A DNA stretch of 41,716 nucleotides, from NCBI GenBank assembly GCA_900473915.1, contig UCNG01000030.1:1-41716 (forward strand), written 5' to 3'. The notes under the pieces were generated by a model. That model was not told the DNA's origin, ran no database searches, and saw only the letters and a program-made list of their open reading frames with translations. Below are positions 14,119 to 22,754 of this stretch, piece after piece (position 1 is the stretch's first letter; each line of letters starts with the position of its first letter). The DNA is from Hyphomicrobiales bacterium. GTDB taxonomy: Bacteria; Pseudomonadota; Alphaproteobacteria; Rhizobiales; Rhizobiaceae. A program made the translations under genes and the position numbers.

Positions 14119-15519
14119 ATGGACGCCTACGCGCGTTTCCTGCAAGGGAAGGTCATTGCCGATCCTGTGACAGGAATGACTGACATTCCAGAACCAAGCC
14201 CGACTTTAAAGCCACATCAGCGTGATATCGTGCGGTGGGCTTTGCGCCGTGGGCGTGCTGCTATTTTCGCGGGCACAGGTCTCGGCAAGACATTAATGGA
14301 ACTGACGTGGGCCGAGCATGTCTCGGACTACACCGGCAAGCCTGTTATGATCTTCGCGCCACTGGCAGTCGCAGCACAGCATATTAGAGAAGCGGCCAAG
14401 TTCGGTATTCCCGCCCGTATCGTTGCGTCTCAGTCGGACGTTGGGCCAGGCATCAACGTGACCAATTACCAGAAGATGGATCATTTCTCGCTAGAAGAAT
14501 TTGGCGGCGTTGTGCTCGACGAAAGCAGCATCCTGAAAAGCACGGACGGCAAATACCGCAATCGTCTGATCGAGGAATGCTCGACCATTCCTTTCCGCCT
14601 GGCCGCAACGGCGACGCCAGCACCGAATGATTTCATGGAACTTGGGAACCATGCCGAATTTCTCGGGGTGATGTCCTACACCGACATGCTTGCGACGTTC
14701 TTCACTCATGACGGCGGCGAAACCCAGAAATGGCACCTCAAGGGCCATGCTGAAACCGAGTTCTGGAAATGGATGGCGTCTTGGTCGGTTATGCTGCGCA
14801 AGCCGTCCGACCTTGGATATGACAACGAAGGCTACGACCTTCCGCCGCTGATCTATCATCAGCATACGGTGAAAGTTGAATATGCGCCGAGCCTTGAAAC
14901 TGGCCTTCTTTTTCCGATGGAAGCCCGCACGATGCAGGAACGCATCACGGCACGGAAAGACAGCGTGGACGAACGTGTCGCGCGTGCTGCCCGCCTGACG
15001 CCGAATGACAGGCCATTTGTATGGTGGTGCAATCTCAATAGCGAAGCCGATGCACTTGCAAAGGCTATACCGGGCGCAGTTAACCTGTCTGGATCGGACA
15101 AGGACGACGACAAAGAACGCAAGATTGCGGACTTCCTGTCCGGTAACGCGCGAGTACTGGTTTCCAAGCCTTCGATCTGTGGGTTCGGCCTAAACTTCCA
15201 GCATTGCGCCGACACGGGCTTCGTTGGCCTGAATGACAGCTTCGAGCAGATTTTTCAGGCCGTGCGCCGATTCTGGCGGTTTGGTCAGACCCAGCCCGTA
15301 AATGTCCATTTCATTGCGGCTGAAACGGAAGGTGCGGTTGTCGCCAACCTCCGGCGCAAGGAAGCCGATGCCGAACGTATGGCGGCGGCGATGGTCATGC
15401 ATATGGCCGATCTGTCCAGCGAGGCGGTTCGTGGCGCTGTGCGCGACAAACCAAACTACAACCCGCAACAGCCTATGCAAATACCGGCGTGGCTCACCAC
15501 CAACGCCGTCGCCCACTGA
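14119..15519 (+). CDS. SNF2-family helicase/translocase
   Basis: 466 residues. Walker A AGTGLGKT (51-58), motif II DESS (134-137) in the phage form VVLDESSILKS, motif III ATATPAPND, and the C-terminal helicase lobe with GLNFQHC and RRFWRFGQTQPVNVHF (motif VI region). This is the short phage SNF2 type that usually accompanies a DNA methyltransferase, as it does here, 19 bases downstream. It likely translocates on double-stranded DNA to support replication, recombination or methylation. The ATG at 14119 is preferred over 14113, because CACGAGGAG ends directly before the latter. Confidence 0.9.
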   Translation: MDAYARFLQGKVIADPVTGMTDIPEPSPTLKPHQRDIVRWALRRGRAAIFAGTGLGKTLMELTWAEHVSDYTGKPVMIFAPLAVAAQHIREAAKFGIPARIVASQSDVGPGINVTNYQKMDHFSLEEFGGVVLDESSILKSTDGKYRNRLIEECSTIPFRLAATATPAPNDFMELGNHAEFLGVMSYTDMLATFFTHDGGETQKWHLKGHAETEFWKWMASWSVMLRKPSDLGYDNEGYDLPPLIYHQHTVKVEYAPSLETGLLFPMEARTMQERITARKDSVDERVARAARLTPNDRPFVWWCNLNSEADALAKAIPGAVNLSGSDKDDDKERKIADFLSGNARVLVSKPSICGFGLNFQHCADTGFVGLNDSFEQIFQAVRRFWRFGQTQPVNVHFIAAETEGAVVANLRRKEADAERMAAAMVMHMADLSSEAVRGAVRDKPNYNPQQPMQIPAWLTTNAVAH

Positions 15520-15538
15520 CCGACACGAGGAGAATTTC

Positions 15539-16576
15539 ATGAGCAAGAGACTTACCGACCAATCTATCGAAACGAAAACCGCCGCGGTGAAAGCCGTCAG
15601 CCAAGTCGTCACTGAAAATTACGCCATCTATGAAGGCGACGCTTGCGAGCTCATTTGTGGAGTGCCGACGGGAACGGTGCATTTCGGCATCCATAGTCCG
15701 CCTTTCGAGGGGCTTTATCGGTTCAGCAATTCCGATCGCGACATCAGTAACAACGATGGCGATGGGTTCTGGGAGCACTACGCCTACCTGATCCAAGAAT
15801 TGCTACGCGTGACCATGCCGGGCAGAATCCACGCAGTGCATTGCATGCAGTTGCCAACCAGCAAGATCAGACACGGCCATATCGGCATGCGCGACTTCCG
15901 AGGTGAAGTGGTGCGCGCATACGAAGATGCCGGTTGGATCTTCCATAGTGAAGTTTGCATCTGGAAAGATCCAGTTGTCGCGCAGCAGCGCACGAAATCC
16001 ATCCGTCTTCTGCATAAGCAGATCACCAAGGATAGCACGATCAGCGGTCAGGGACTTGCTGACTATATGCTGATGTTCCGCAAGCCGGGCGATAATCCTG
16101 ACCCGGTTGATGGCATGTTCGATCGTTATGTCGGCTATGGCAACGAACCGACGGCATTGGCTGACCGGCTGGCATCCGGCGAAGATCGGGCACGGGCCGA
16201 GAAATGGTTCTCGATTGAAGTCTGGCAGCGTTATGCATCGCCGGTCTGGATGGATATTAACCAGACACGCACCCTGCAATATCGGTCGGCGCGCGACGAG
16301 AAGGACGAGCAGCACATTTCGCCTTTGCAATTGGACGTTATCGAGCGTTGCATCGAACTGTGGAGCAATCCGGGTGATGTTGTCCTGACGCCATTTCTCG
16401 GTATCGGTAGCGAGGTATACGGCGCGGTTGCTGCCGGGCGTAAGGGTATCGGGTTCGAATTGAAGCCGTCCTACTTCTCGCAGGCTGTAAGGAACATCGC
16501 GGCTTTGGATAATAAGCAAGACAGCATCTTTGACGCCGCCAACGACAACTTCACGGAGGCTGCAAATGCAGCCTGA
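15539..16576 (+). CDS. DNA N4-cytosine/N6-adenine methyltransferase
   Basis: 345 residues. Catalytic motif IV SPPF (53-56) precedes the AdoMet-binding motif I region (LTPFLGIGSEVYGAVAAGRKGIGFELKPSYF, about 284-320), the circularly permuted beta-class order. SPP[YF] is more typical of N4-cytosine enzymes, but N6-adenine cannot be excluded. It is an orphan methyltransferase that could protect phage DNA from host restriction or regulate expression. The C-terminal tail contains AANDNFTE. The ACACGAGGAG leader supports ATG 15539; the frame is open upstream inside the helicase gene but is a shadow there. Confidence 0.9.
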   Translation: MSKRLTDQSIETKTAAVKAVSQVVTENYAIYEGDACELICGVPTGTVHFGIHSPPFEGLYRFSNSDRDISNNDGDGFWEHYAYLIQELLRVTMPGRIHAVHCMQLPTSKIRHGHIGMRDFRGEVVRAYEDAGWIFHSEVCIWKDPVVAQQRTKSIRLLHKQITKDSTISGQGLADYMLMFRKPGDNPDPVDGMFDRYVGYGNEPTALADRLASGEDRARAEKWFSIEVWQRYASPVWMDINQTRTLQYRSARDEKDEQHISPLQLDVIERCIELWSNPGDVVLTPFLGIGSEVYGAVAAGRKGIGFELKPSYFSQAVRNIAALDNKQDSIFDAANDNFTEAANAA

Positions 16577-16883
16577 CGATGTGTGTGCTGTCTGCTCCCG
16601 CCACGCCGTAGGCCTCGGCGTGCAAGCTGACCGCGAGCCTATCCGCTGGCTGTGCAAGGAATGCGCCGACATTGCTGAGCATATTCGGCATCGCCGTCGG
16701 TTGGATTCTTACGAGCTGCGCGCCCTTGATACCGGCGTCGAGGCGGTTGGGGAATACTTGCAGTCCATCCAAAAAACCGACCTTAAAGAAATGGATGAAC
16801 TAGAGGCGCGCATGCTGGTGAAAGCCGCGTGGGAAGGCTGCGGGCGGGGGATGCGGGAAGCTTTGAAGGAGGCGCCGTTTTGA
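16566..16883 (+). CDS. Small protein with Cys4 zinc-knuckle-like N-terminus
   Basis: 105 residues. CAVC (7-10) and CKEC (30-33) probably bind one zinc; the rest is helical (VEAVGEYLQSIQKTDLKEMDELEARMLVKAAWEGCGRGM). ATG 16566 lies inside the end of the methyltransferase gene with GGAGG 7 bases upstream, so it is coupled to it. Similar small zinc proteins are found in rhizobial phages, to my recollection; function unknown. It ends 10 bases from the convergent HNH gene. Confidence 0.7.
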   Translation: MQPDDVCAVCSRHAVGLGVQADREPIRWLCKECADIAEHIRHRRRLDSYELRALDTGVEAVGEYLQSIQKTDLKEMDELEARMLVKAAWEGCGRGMREALKEAPF

Positions 16884-16893
16884 CAACGCCGCT

Positions 16894-17709
16894 TTAGCCA
16901 GTTGCCGGCGGCTCGATAGATGGCATCTTCTTGAGTAACGTATCGTTGTATGTGGCGCCACCCTGACCATGATGAACTTTGCGATGGCAGGTTGGGCAAA
17001 GTGCAATCACATAGCTGGGGTCATCAGGGCCGCCGTCGCTCACTCGACGGATATGATGAGGTTCCAGGTACGGTTGGCCGTTGATGCGCAGAAAGGGCGC
17101 TTGGCAGCCGCAACCCTCACAATGACCGTTGGCCCGAGCAAGCACATAATCTCTAACGTGTCGGCTTCGCTCATAGATGGTGCGAGTTGACGCTTTACCC
17201 TCGCGGCTTCCCGCTGCCTGTCGAGCAAGATCTCGCATAGCAGCCAGATCCACAGCGGGGATGGGTTGTTCATCATCGATGGCTTCAACAATGTTCTCGA
17301 GGTTTCTAAGTTCGAAGATAATGGCTTTGCGCATATCATTGTTGCGATCGGGCGACTGTCCCCATCGCCAACTCTCGCAGATAAAGCTGCCCAGGAAGAT
17401 CAGATCTTTGCCTTTTCCGAGGCTTTCGAAAAGGAGTAGATCCTTGCCCAACATAGCATGGTCGCAAATTGCTTTATTGCCGCGGACCATTTCCATGTCG
17501 CCGACTTGACCTTCACCATAATAGTCAAAACGTCCATCCGGCAGGTGTTGGTCTTCATAGCCGTAATGACTGCCAGCCTTGCCGGTGATGATAATTACAA
17601 CGTTATGGTTGGACGGGGTAACGATGCCACCCTGTTGCTGGCCAGCAAACTGACCGTGAATGTCTTTCCGCCTGTTATAATATCTGCCTACGACAAAGCC
17701 CCAAGTCAT
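16894..17709 (-). CDS. SRA-like/HNH endonuclease, type IV restriction-like
   Basis: 271 residues. The N-terminal domain (about 5-140: RYYNRRKDIHGQFAGQQQGG, a TGKAGSHYGYED strand, DYYGEGQVGDMEMVRGNKAICDH, LLLFESL) matches the SRA-like module fused to HNH nucleases in ScoMcrA-like enzymes. The C-terminal HNH domain has C197-X2-C200, EPHHI (216-220) and CPTCH (238-242); the usual Asn before the second Cys pair is replaced (PSYVIALC). By family, these cut modified DNA. It is oriented against the phage early genes with GGGGGG as ribosome site, so it looks like inserted defence cargo. The modified-base specificity is inferred. Confidence 0.82.
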   Translation of the reverse strand: MTWGFVVGRYYNRRKDIHGQFAGQQQGGIVTPSNHNVVIIITGKAGSHYGYEDQHLPDGRFDYYGEGQVGDMEMVRGNKAICDHAMLGKDLLLFESLGKGKDLIFLGSFICESWRWGQSPDRNNDMRKAIIFELRNLENIVEAIDDEQPIPAVDLAAMRDLARQAAGSREGKASTRTIYERSRHVRDYVLARANGHCEGCGCQAPFLRINGQPYLEPHHIRRVSDGGPDDPSYVIALCPTCHRKVHHGQGGATYNDTLLKKMPSIEPPATG

Positions 17710-17774
17710 GCTTACCCCCCGCGTTGAAAGCCAGGGTTAAGCACTACAATATCATCGCGAAGTGTTCCAGACCG

Positions 17775-17984
17775 TCAGCAGGCCTTATGTCGCTCTTCTA
17801 GCGAGTTGAGCAAATCGCTCAGTTCCTTGGCATCGCGGTAGTTCATCCCTACCGCCTGCCGAACGCCCATCTCGACTGGTTTTTGAACTCGTTGATCAAC
17901 TACTGACCAGGTGTCGTTAATTCCGTTTGACGCTTTGTATCGTCCGCCGATGTACCGCCCACCCTTCAATGTTGATCTGCTCAT
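17775..17984 (-). CDS. Small WSVVD-type protein, copy 1
   Basis: 69 residues. Pattern GGRYIGGRYKASNGINDTWSVVD, then a helical C-terminus (YRDAKELSDLLNSLEERHK). AAAGGA precedes ATG 17984. Clearly related in layout to the protein at 18085-18273 (RY...WSVVD...A...LMN). Located 66 bases upstream of the SRA-HNH gene on the same strand. Function unknown. Confidence 0.6.
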   Translation of the reverse strand: MSRSTLKGGRYIGGRYKASNGINDTWSVVDQRVQKPVEMGVRQAVGMNYRDAKELSDLLNSLEERHKAC

Positions 17985-18084
17985 CCCAGTCCTTTCAAGG
18001 TTCGAATCGATTGAAATCTATGATTACAGACATGGCTAACACATCGCAAGTTGCTGCCGTTGCAACCGACCCAATGCTCGACAA

Positions 18085-18273
18085 TCACTGCGGCGTGACG
18101 TTTAGGCCTGCGGCATGAATTCGGTTCATTAGTGCCGTCGCCGCCTCGGCCTCATCGATATCGAGGTCACTTAAATAGGAATCTTGCAGCTTGGCCACGT
18201 GGTCGGTTTCGGTATCGACGACCGACCATTTGCCGTTGCTCATTCTCTTCATTTCATACCGTCCTTTGGACAT
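18085..18273 (-). CDS. Small WSVVD-type protein, copy 2
   Basis: 62 residues from ATG 18273, chosen for GGAG 7 bases upstream. Pattern KGRYEMKRMSNGKWSVVDTET, then IDEAEAATALMNRIH, paralogous to the protein at 17775-17984. Likely a small alpha-beta domain. It starts 25 bases from the divergent primase gene, leaving little room for separate promoters; its own promoter may lie in the primase 5' end. Confidence 0.6.
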   Translation of the reverse strand: MSKGRYEMKRMSNGKWSVVDTETDHVAKLQDSYLSDLDIDEAEAATALMNRIHAAGLNVTPQ

Positions 18274-18298
18274 CTCCAGGCTCCAATAAGGAAGATTG

Positions 18299-20488
18299 AT
18301 GGAAAATAACATCCAAGTGTTTTCGGGTGAAGACCCCATGCTCGACGTTGCGCTGTCCTACGCAGTGCGTAACTGGCCTGTATTTCCATGCCGTGCCGCC
18401 GAAGAGGAATTCGTCGACGAGGATGGCCTTATCGAAATCCTCGCCACCAAAACTCCGCTGACCTCAAATGGGTTCCGCGGTGCGACGCTGAATGAGCGCA
18501 TCGTGCGTGAACTCTGGCGCCGCAATCCCGGTGCAATGATCGGCGTGCCCACCGGTGCGCCTATCGGCGCATGGGTGCTGGATATCGACCCGAAGCACGG
18601 CGGGCCGGATACGCTCGCGGCTTTGGAGACCGAGCATGGCGCGTTGCCAGCCACGCTCACGGCTGAAACCACGAGCGGCGGCCGACATTATTTCTTCAAG
18701 CACAAGGCTGGCGTCCGCAATCGTGGCGCATTGGGCGCTGGCATCGATGTTCGTGGCGATGGCGGCTATGTCATAGCGGCTGGCAGCGTTCCTGCTGTTG
18801 GCCAGCCTTACCGCTGGCTGGTCGATATGGATCCCGTCGATGCGCCGGACTGGCTGCTGGAGCTTGTCTTGCCACGGTCATACGACAGCACGACCGTGTA
18901 CCAGGCGCCGTCGGTCTCGGGCACGATCAACGACCGGTACGTCGAGCGCGCGGTACAGTCCGAGCTCGACGACCTCGCAATGGAACCGATGGGTAACCGC
19001 AACAATCGTCTGAACGATGCTGCGTTCCGGCTGGGTACGTTCGTCGGTGCTGGTGCGCTGGCGGAATCCGAAGCGCGGGCATTGCTGCAAGATGTGGCAC
19101 GCGGCTGGGGCAGGGACTTCCCACGTTGCTGCAAAACGATCGACAATGGGCTGAAGGCTGGCAAGATGCATCCGCGTCAGGCACCAGAAGCCGTCAACGA
19201 CAATACCAAGCTCGTGGACATTACACGCATGCTCGACAATGCGCGGGCGAAGGTGGAGGGCGGAGAGGTCAACCCAGAAGAACTGGTGACGACCGTCCAG
19301 ATTGATCCAGAGAAGTTACCGCCCATCGAAGAAGAGCTCACCGACCAACCCATCCTCGCAGCTACGCCATTCCAGTGGAAAGACCCGTCGACACTGCCAC
19401 GCCGCGAATTCGCTTTCGGCCGGCATTTCATCCGCAAGTATGTCTCAGTCACTGTTGCACCGGGCGGCCTTGGCAAAACCGCAAACAGTATTGTGGAAGC
19501 GCTGGCAATGGCTTCGGGCAAAGCCTTGAACGGCGTCAAGCCACCGCGTCGACTTAAGGTCTGGCTGTTCAACGTCGAAGATCCGCGCGACGAGCTTGAG
19601 CGACGCATCATGGCAGCGTGCATCCACTTCAACCTGAAGCCCGAAGACATTGACGGCCATCTTTTCCTCGACAGCGGTCGCGAGCAGGAACTTGTCGTCG
19701 CTATTGATGACAAGAAAGGCGTCAAAATCCAGGAGCCAATCGTCGAAGCAGTTGCCGAAACCATCCTTGCCAATGGCATCGACGTGATGATCGTCGATCC
19801 ATTCGTGTCGACGCACCAGGTCAACGAAAACGACAATGGCGCAATCGACAAGGTCGCGAAGCTATGGGCGCAGATTGCGGACTACACGAACTGCTCTATC
19901 GACATCGTCCACCACCTGCGCAAGGTAAGCGACCGCGAGGCCACTGTCGAAGACGCACGTGGCGCGGTGGCGTTGATCGGCGCAGCGCGTTCCGTGCGTG
20001 TGCTCAACCGCATGTCGGAAGCGCAAGCTAACGAGGCTGGCATTCCCGGTATGGAGCGGTTTGGTTATTTTTCGATCACATATGGCAAGTCGAACCTTAC
20101 GCCGCTGTCACACCGGTTGGACTGGCGCCATATCGAAAGCGTGGCGCTGGGCAATGGGCGGGGACTCACCCAGCCGCAGGACCATGCACCGGTCGTGACC
20201 GAATGGCATTGGCCGTCGAGCGAGGAAGTGGCTGAAGGGCTGACGGACGAACAGAAAGACGCAATCCGTGGCGCTGTGAACGGCGGCATGTACAAGCAGG
20301 CGCCGCAGGCCAAAGACTGGGTTGGACATGCGGTGGCATATGCGCTGGGGCTGGATATCGACGACGAGGTGCAGAAGAAGAGGGCAGGTCTTATTACCAA
20401 GGCACTTTTCAAGGAAGGCTTTCTGGCGAAGGTCGAGGAGCGCGATCCGGTGCAGCGGAAAACGACGTCGTTTGTGAGGGCGATTTAG
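18299..20488 (+). CDS. Bifunctional PrimPol primase and RecA/RepA-like ATPase
   Basis: 729 residues. N-terminal archaeo-eukaryotic primase-polymerase domain: metal ligands DID (95-97) in WVLDIDPKHGG, SGGRH (126-130), and GIDVRGDGGYVIAAGS. C-terminal RepA-like AAA_25 ATPase: Walker A APGGLGKTA (387-395), Walker B VMIVDPF (D500), and HHLRK sensor region. This is the replication initiator-type primase with helicase-like motor used by many temperate phages and plasmids. The linker holds AVNDNTK (298-304). ATG 18299 with AGGAAG upstream. It is the last gene of the plus-strand replication region. Confidence 0.92.
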   Translation: MENNIQVFSGEDPMLDVALSYAVRNWPVFPCRAAEEEFVDEDGLIEILATKTPLTSNGFRGATLNERIVRELWRRNPGAMIGVPTGAPIGAWVLDIDPKHGGPDTLAALETEHGALPATLTAETTSGGRHYFFKHKAGVRNRGALGAGIDVRGDGGYVIAAGSVPAVGQPYRWLVDMDPVDAPDWLLELVLPRSYDSTTVYQAPSVSGTINDRYVERAVQSELDDLAMEPMGNRNNRLNDAAFRLGTFVGAGALAESEARALLQDVARGWGRDFPRCCKTIDNGLKAGKMHPRQAPEAVNDNTKLVDITRMLDNARAKVEGGEVNPEELVTTVQIDPEKLPPIEEELTDQPILAATPFQWKDPSTLPRREFAFGRHFIRKYVSVTVAPGGLGKTANSIVEALAMASGKALNGVKPPRRLKVWLFNVEDPRDELERRIMAACIHFNLKPEDIDGHLFLDSGREQELVVAIDDKKGVKIQEPIVEAVAETILANGIDVMIVDPFVSTHQVNENDNGAIDKVAKLWAQIADYTNCSIDIVHHLRKVSDREATVEDARGAVALIGAARSVRVLNRMSEAQANEAGIPGMERFGYFSITYGKSNLTPLSHRLDWRHIESVALGNGRGLTQPQDHAPVVTEWHWPSSEEVAEGLTDEQKDAIRGAVNGGMYKQAPQAKDWVGHAVAYALGLDIDDEVQKKRAGLITKALFKEGFLAKVEERDPVQRKTTSFVRAI

Positions 20489-20548
20489 GGTAGGTCCGAC
20501 GCACTACCAGGCTGTTGAGATTGGCTGTGGCCAGGTGCCAATTGGCAA

Positions 20549-20576
20549 TTGCGCAACACAAAACATTTGTTATCTT
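20549..20576 (+). promoter_or_regulatory. Candidate promoter for the lipoprotein gene
   Basis: TTGCGC (20549-20554), 16-base spacer, TATCTT (20571-20576), 29 bases before the lipoprotein start. An AT-rich stretch with ATTAAAAAAA follows. Independent expression in the lysogen is plausible. Confidence 0.4.
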
Positions 20577-20605
20577 AGTCATTAAAAAAAGTAAGGGAGA
20601 TGGGG

Positions 20606-21013
20606 ATGAAAACAATTGCAGTGTGTCTCGTATTGGCGAATACTTTAGTATTGTCTGCTTGCACTACGACAGAAAATGTAAAAACAACAAAGCTTACATT
20701 GAATACGTTAGATGGCAAGGCAGTGAGGGTGGGGTCGGCTTGGCACATCAATCCAGACTGTACGGTTCTGGCTGTTCCAGAAGTAAAAGTGCTTCAGCCG
20801 CCAGCGCATGGAAAGCTGTCAATTGAAAAAGCGGCAACTTTTCCTAAAAGTAATAGTGAAATATACCGGAAATGCAATAGTCATAAGGTGATGGGTCGCG
20901 TCACGTATTATACGCCGGATAAGGGCTTTAAAGGAAAAGACCGCATGAAGCTTCGCGTGTCATACATAAATGGCGTCTTTGACGATGGTGTTATTACTGT
21001 AAACGTTAAGTAA
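20606..21013 (+). CDS. Secreted lipoprotein with Ig/cadherin-like domain
   Basis: 135 residues. Signal peptide with lipobox LSAC (Cys at about 18), so the mature protein is lipid-anchored in the envelope. The C-terminal part (PPAHGKLSIEK, NSEIYRKCNSHKVMGRVTYYTPDKGFKGKDRMKLRV) resembles the Ig/cadherin-like fold in bacterial surface proteins. AAGGGAG precedes ATG 20606; the ATG at 20600 is too close to it. Own promoter, own terminator and lower GC than the neighbours mark it as a cargo gene, possibly affecting the lysogen's surface or phage adsorption. Confidence 0.75.
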   Translation: MKTIAVCLVLANTLVLSACTTTENVKTTKLTLNTLDGKAVRVGSAWHINPDCTVLAVPEVKVLQPPAHGKLSIEKAATFPKSNSEIYRKCNSHKVMGRVTYYTPDKGFKGKDRMKLRVSYINGVFDDGVITVNVK

Positions 21014-21054
21014 ATCATAAAACAAGTTAACTAAATAGCGTAATAATTCTTTAT

Positions 21055-21084
21055 GAAAGCGTGGCTTCGGCTCCGCTTTCTTAT
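21055..21084 (+). terminator. Intrinsic terminator after lipoprotein gene
   Basis: Stem GAAAGCG/CGCTTTC (21055-21061, 21074-21080) with a TTCG loop and TTATT following. Confidence 0.7.
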
Positions 21085-21120
21085 TGCCGCGACCAATCGG
21101 CGGGCTTAGAGCGCAGTATT

Positions 21121-21528
21121 TTAGTTCGCAAAAGGAACCGGGCAAGAAAGGTCACCTTCCTCGCATTTTAGGTAGTCAGAGAACTGCTTATTCCGTTCCG
21201 TTGTTAAGTCTTCTTTGCAGAGAGCGACCGTCATTGGATGCATACTACCGCCAGCCGTTCCCGAAGCTGAAAAATTGCATTCAGCATCTCTGAATTTGAC
21301 CCAAGCGCGTTGCGCCGTGATTAGAAGTTTCTTAGCGTCATCGTCGCCAGAAAGGCGCTTTTCAATCTCACTGTATTGCGCGTTCAGCTGCTTATCAGCC
21401 TTCGCGAAATCGTTGTTGGCACATTTGTTCATAGTTGCCTGATCTTGCGCATTATCGCACTCGGACGATGCAAAAGCAGAGCTTGAGAAGAACAAAGTCA
21501 TTAATGCAATGGCGATATATTTCAACAT
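21121..21528 (-). CDS. LprI-like periplasmic protein (DUF1311)
   Basis: 135 residues. Signal peptide (MLKYIAIALMTLFFSSSAFAS), then the LprI/DUF1311 pattern: CDNAQDQATMNKCANNDFAKADKQLNAQY, AQRAWVKFRDAECNF, GGSMHPMTVALC, LTTERNKQ, with paired cysteines likely forming disulfides. LprI-type proteins are periplasmic and include a lysozyme inhibitor of Mycobacterium. In a phage it could guard the lysogen's envelope against lysozyme-like enzymes, but the family is broad. ATG 21528 is preferred; GTG 21537 is an alternative. Convergent with the lipoprotein gene. Confidence 0.82.
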   Translation of the reverse strand: MLKYIAIALMTLFFSSSAFASSECDNAQDQATMNKCANNDFAKADKQLNAQYSEIEKRLSGDDDAKKLLITAQRAWVKFRDAECNFSASGTAGGSMHPMTVALCKEDLTTERNKQFSDYLKCEEGDLSCPVPFAN

Positions 21529-21537
21529 TATGCCCAC

Positions 21538-21925
21538 CGTTAATTATAGAGTTATAACAATGTAAGAAATATCCGCAAAATATAAACAATGCATCAGGAA
21601 TTGACCGCAATGGTTAATTAAGAGGGGTGTATTACTTATTAGGAGAAGCTGACATTGGTGCTGGGAGGTCGGAAAAACCCTTCTGCTGGATTCTCAGCTC
21701 CAGCTGATCAGCTTGCCAAGTCTAATCTTCCGGTTCGGCTAAGCGCAGACAAAGCTTACAGCGCGCAAGCACGGTGTTCGGTAGCCCGCTTTTTGTTCGT
21801 CGTGATAGATCAGCGCGGCGTATCACGAGAGTTCACACATCGCTAACCATAAGTGAAGTGGCTGCCAACTTTTCGCCGCATGGCAGTCGGCAAATGTCTC
21901 ATCAAAATTCAACGGGAGACGAAAC
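21538..21925 (+). other. Gene-free upstream region of the Gly-rich secreted protein
   Basis: About 390 bases. AT-rich near 21541-21650, then mixed. Short frames of about 60 codons exist but show no family, no good ribosome site and no coding bias. It probably carries the promoters for the divergent LprI-like gene and the downstream secreted protein; no convincing promoter hexamers could be fixed. Confidence 0.4.
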
Positions 21926-22498
21926 ATGTCAATTGGACGGAAAATCGGTGCCATCGGCCTAACTGCGGGCTTGGCCGTTTCACTTACCTTTCTGCCGGCA
22001 CTGACTGGCGGCACTTATACCGATGCTGCTTACGCCAAAGGAGACGGCGGCGGTAATGGCGGAGGCAACGGTGGCGGTAACGGTGGTGGCAATGGCGGTG
22101 GTCACGGCGGCGGCCATGGAGGTAGTAAAGGTGGCAATTCCAGCCACTCCGGCAAGGCAGACTCGCATCGATCATCTGCCAACAAGTCGAGCAGTCATAA
22201 ATCGGGTTCAGTCACGAAGTCGAGCGTTACCAAGGCAAGTGTAACAAAGGACAAGAATACCCTTGGTCCTTTGAACGCAGCGCATGCATCGGCGACTGCG
22301 CGAGCAAACGCAGCTCCGAATTCAGCCGTTGGTAAGATCGCATCCTATGAACAGGCAAGAGATAGCGCGCTGGCTATCGGCGATCCGATTGAACGGGAGC
22401 AGGCTCTGGACGAGGCGAAAGACCAGCTGGAAACGGCATTCAACCGCACGATTTCAGAGAAAGAATTCTCTCAGATCGATAGCATGCTGGACGAATAA
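21926..22498 (+). CDS. Secreted Gly-rich repeat protein
   Basis: 190 residues. Signal peptide about 1-37 (hydrophobic GLTAGLAVSLTFLPALT, cleavage near AYA-KG), then a run of GGGNGGGN/GGGHGGGH repeats (about 39-66), a Ser/Lys/Thr-rich linker (70-115) and a helical C-terminal domain (VGKIASYEQARDSALAIGDP...SEKEFSQIDSMLDE). CGGGAGACG is the ribosome site. Exported to the periplasm or surface; function unknown. Free-standing gene with its own terminator, hence a likely lysogen-expressed cargo gene. Confidence 0.75.
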   Translation: MSIGRKIGAIGLTAGLAVSLTFLPALTGGTYTDAAYAKGDGGGNGGGNGGGNGGGNGGGHGGGHGGSKGGNSSHSGKADSHRSSANKSSSHKSGSVTKSSVTKASVTKDKNTLGPLNAAHASATARANAAPNSAVGKIASYEQARDSALAIGDPIEREQALDEAKDQLETAFNRTISEKEFSQIDSMLDE

Positions 22499-22524
22499 GA
22501 CTAGCCTTGCCGTGGAAGGAAAGC

Positions 22525-22547
22525 CCCCGCCATCGAGCGGGGTTTTT
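22525..22547 (+). terminator. Intrinsic terminator
   Basis: CCCCGC, loop CATCGA, GCGGGG, TTTTT; ends the Gly-rich protein gene and abuts the convergent small gene. Confidence 0.8.
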
Positions 22548-22753
22548 CATATTGAGGAGATGCCAAGGCCATCAATTAACTCGGGTCGGTCCAGTGTATT
22601 AAACGCTTCCGCAACCGCTCGCTGCTCGTCTATCGTTCCCTGCTGGATCTCCGCAGCAATGGCTTGCAAGGCTTTCATGTCAGCGTCAGCATCGCTCACC
22701 TGGTCTTCGATGTGGCAAATAGCGATAGCCAAAGCGGTGGCGAGATGCTGCAT
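22547..22753 (-). CDS. Small helical protein
   Basis: 68 residues, predicted almost wholly helical (HLATALAIAICHIEDQVSDADADMKALQAIAAEIQQG). ATG 22753 follows the stop of the upstream gene by one base with AGCGGAG as ribosome site, so translation is coupled. Not recognised. Confidence 0.6.
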   Translation of the reverse strand: MQHLATALAIAICHIEDQVSDADADMKALQAIAAEIQQGTIDEQRAVAEAFNTLDRPELIDGLGISSI

Positions 22754-22754
22754 T

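Noticed and set aside
13832-18000. SNF2 helicase plus methyltransferase as part of a DISARM- or BREX-like defence system
   Set aside because: Sizes and neighbours fit ordinary phage SNF2/methyltransferase pairs; no PLD, PglZ or DUF1998 partner is present.
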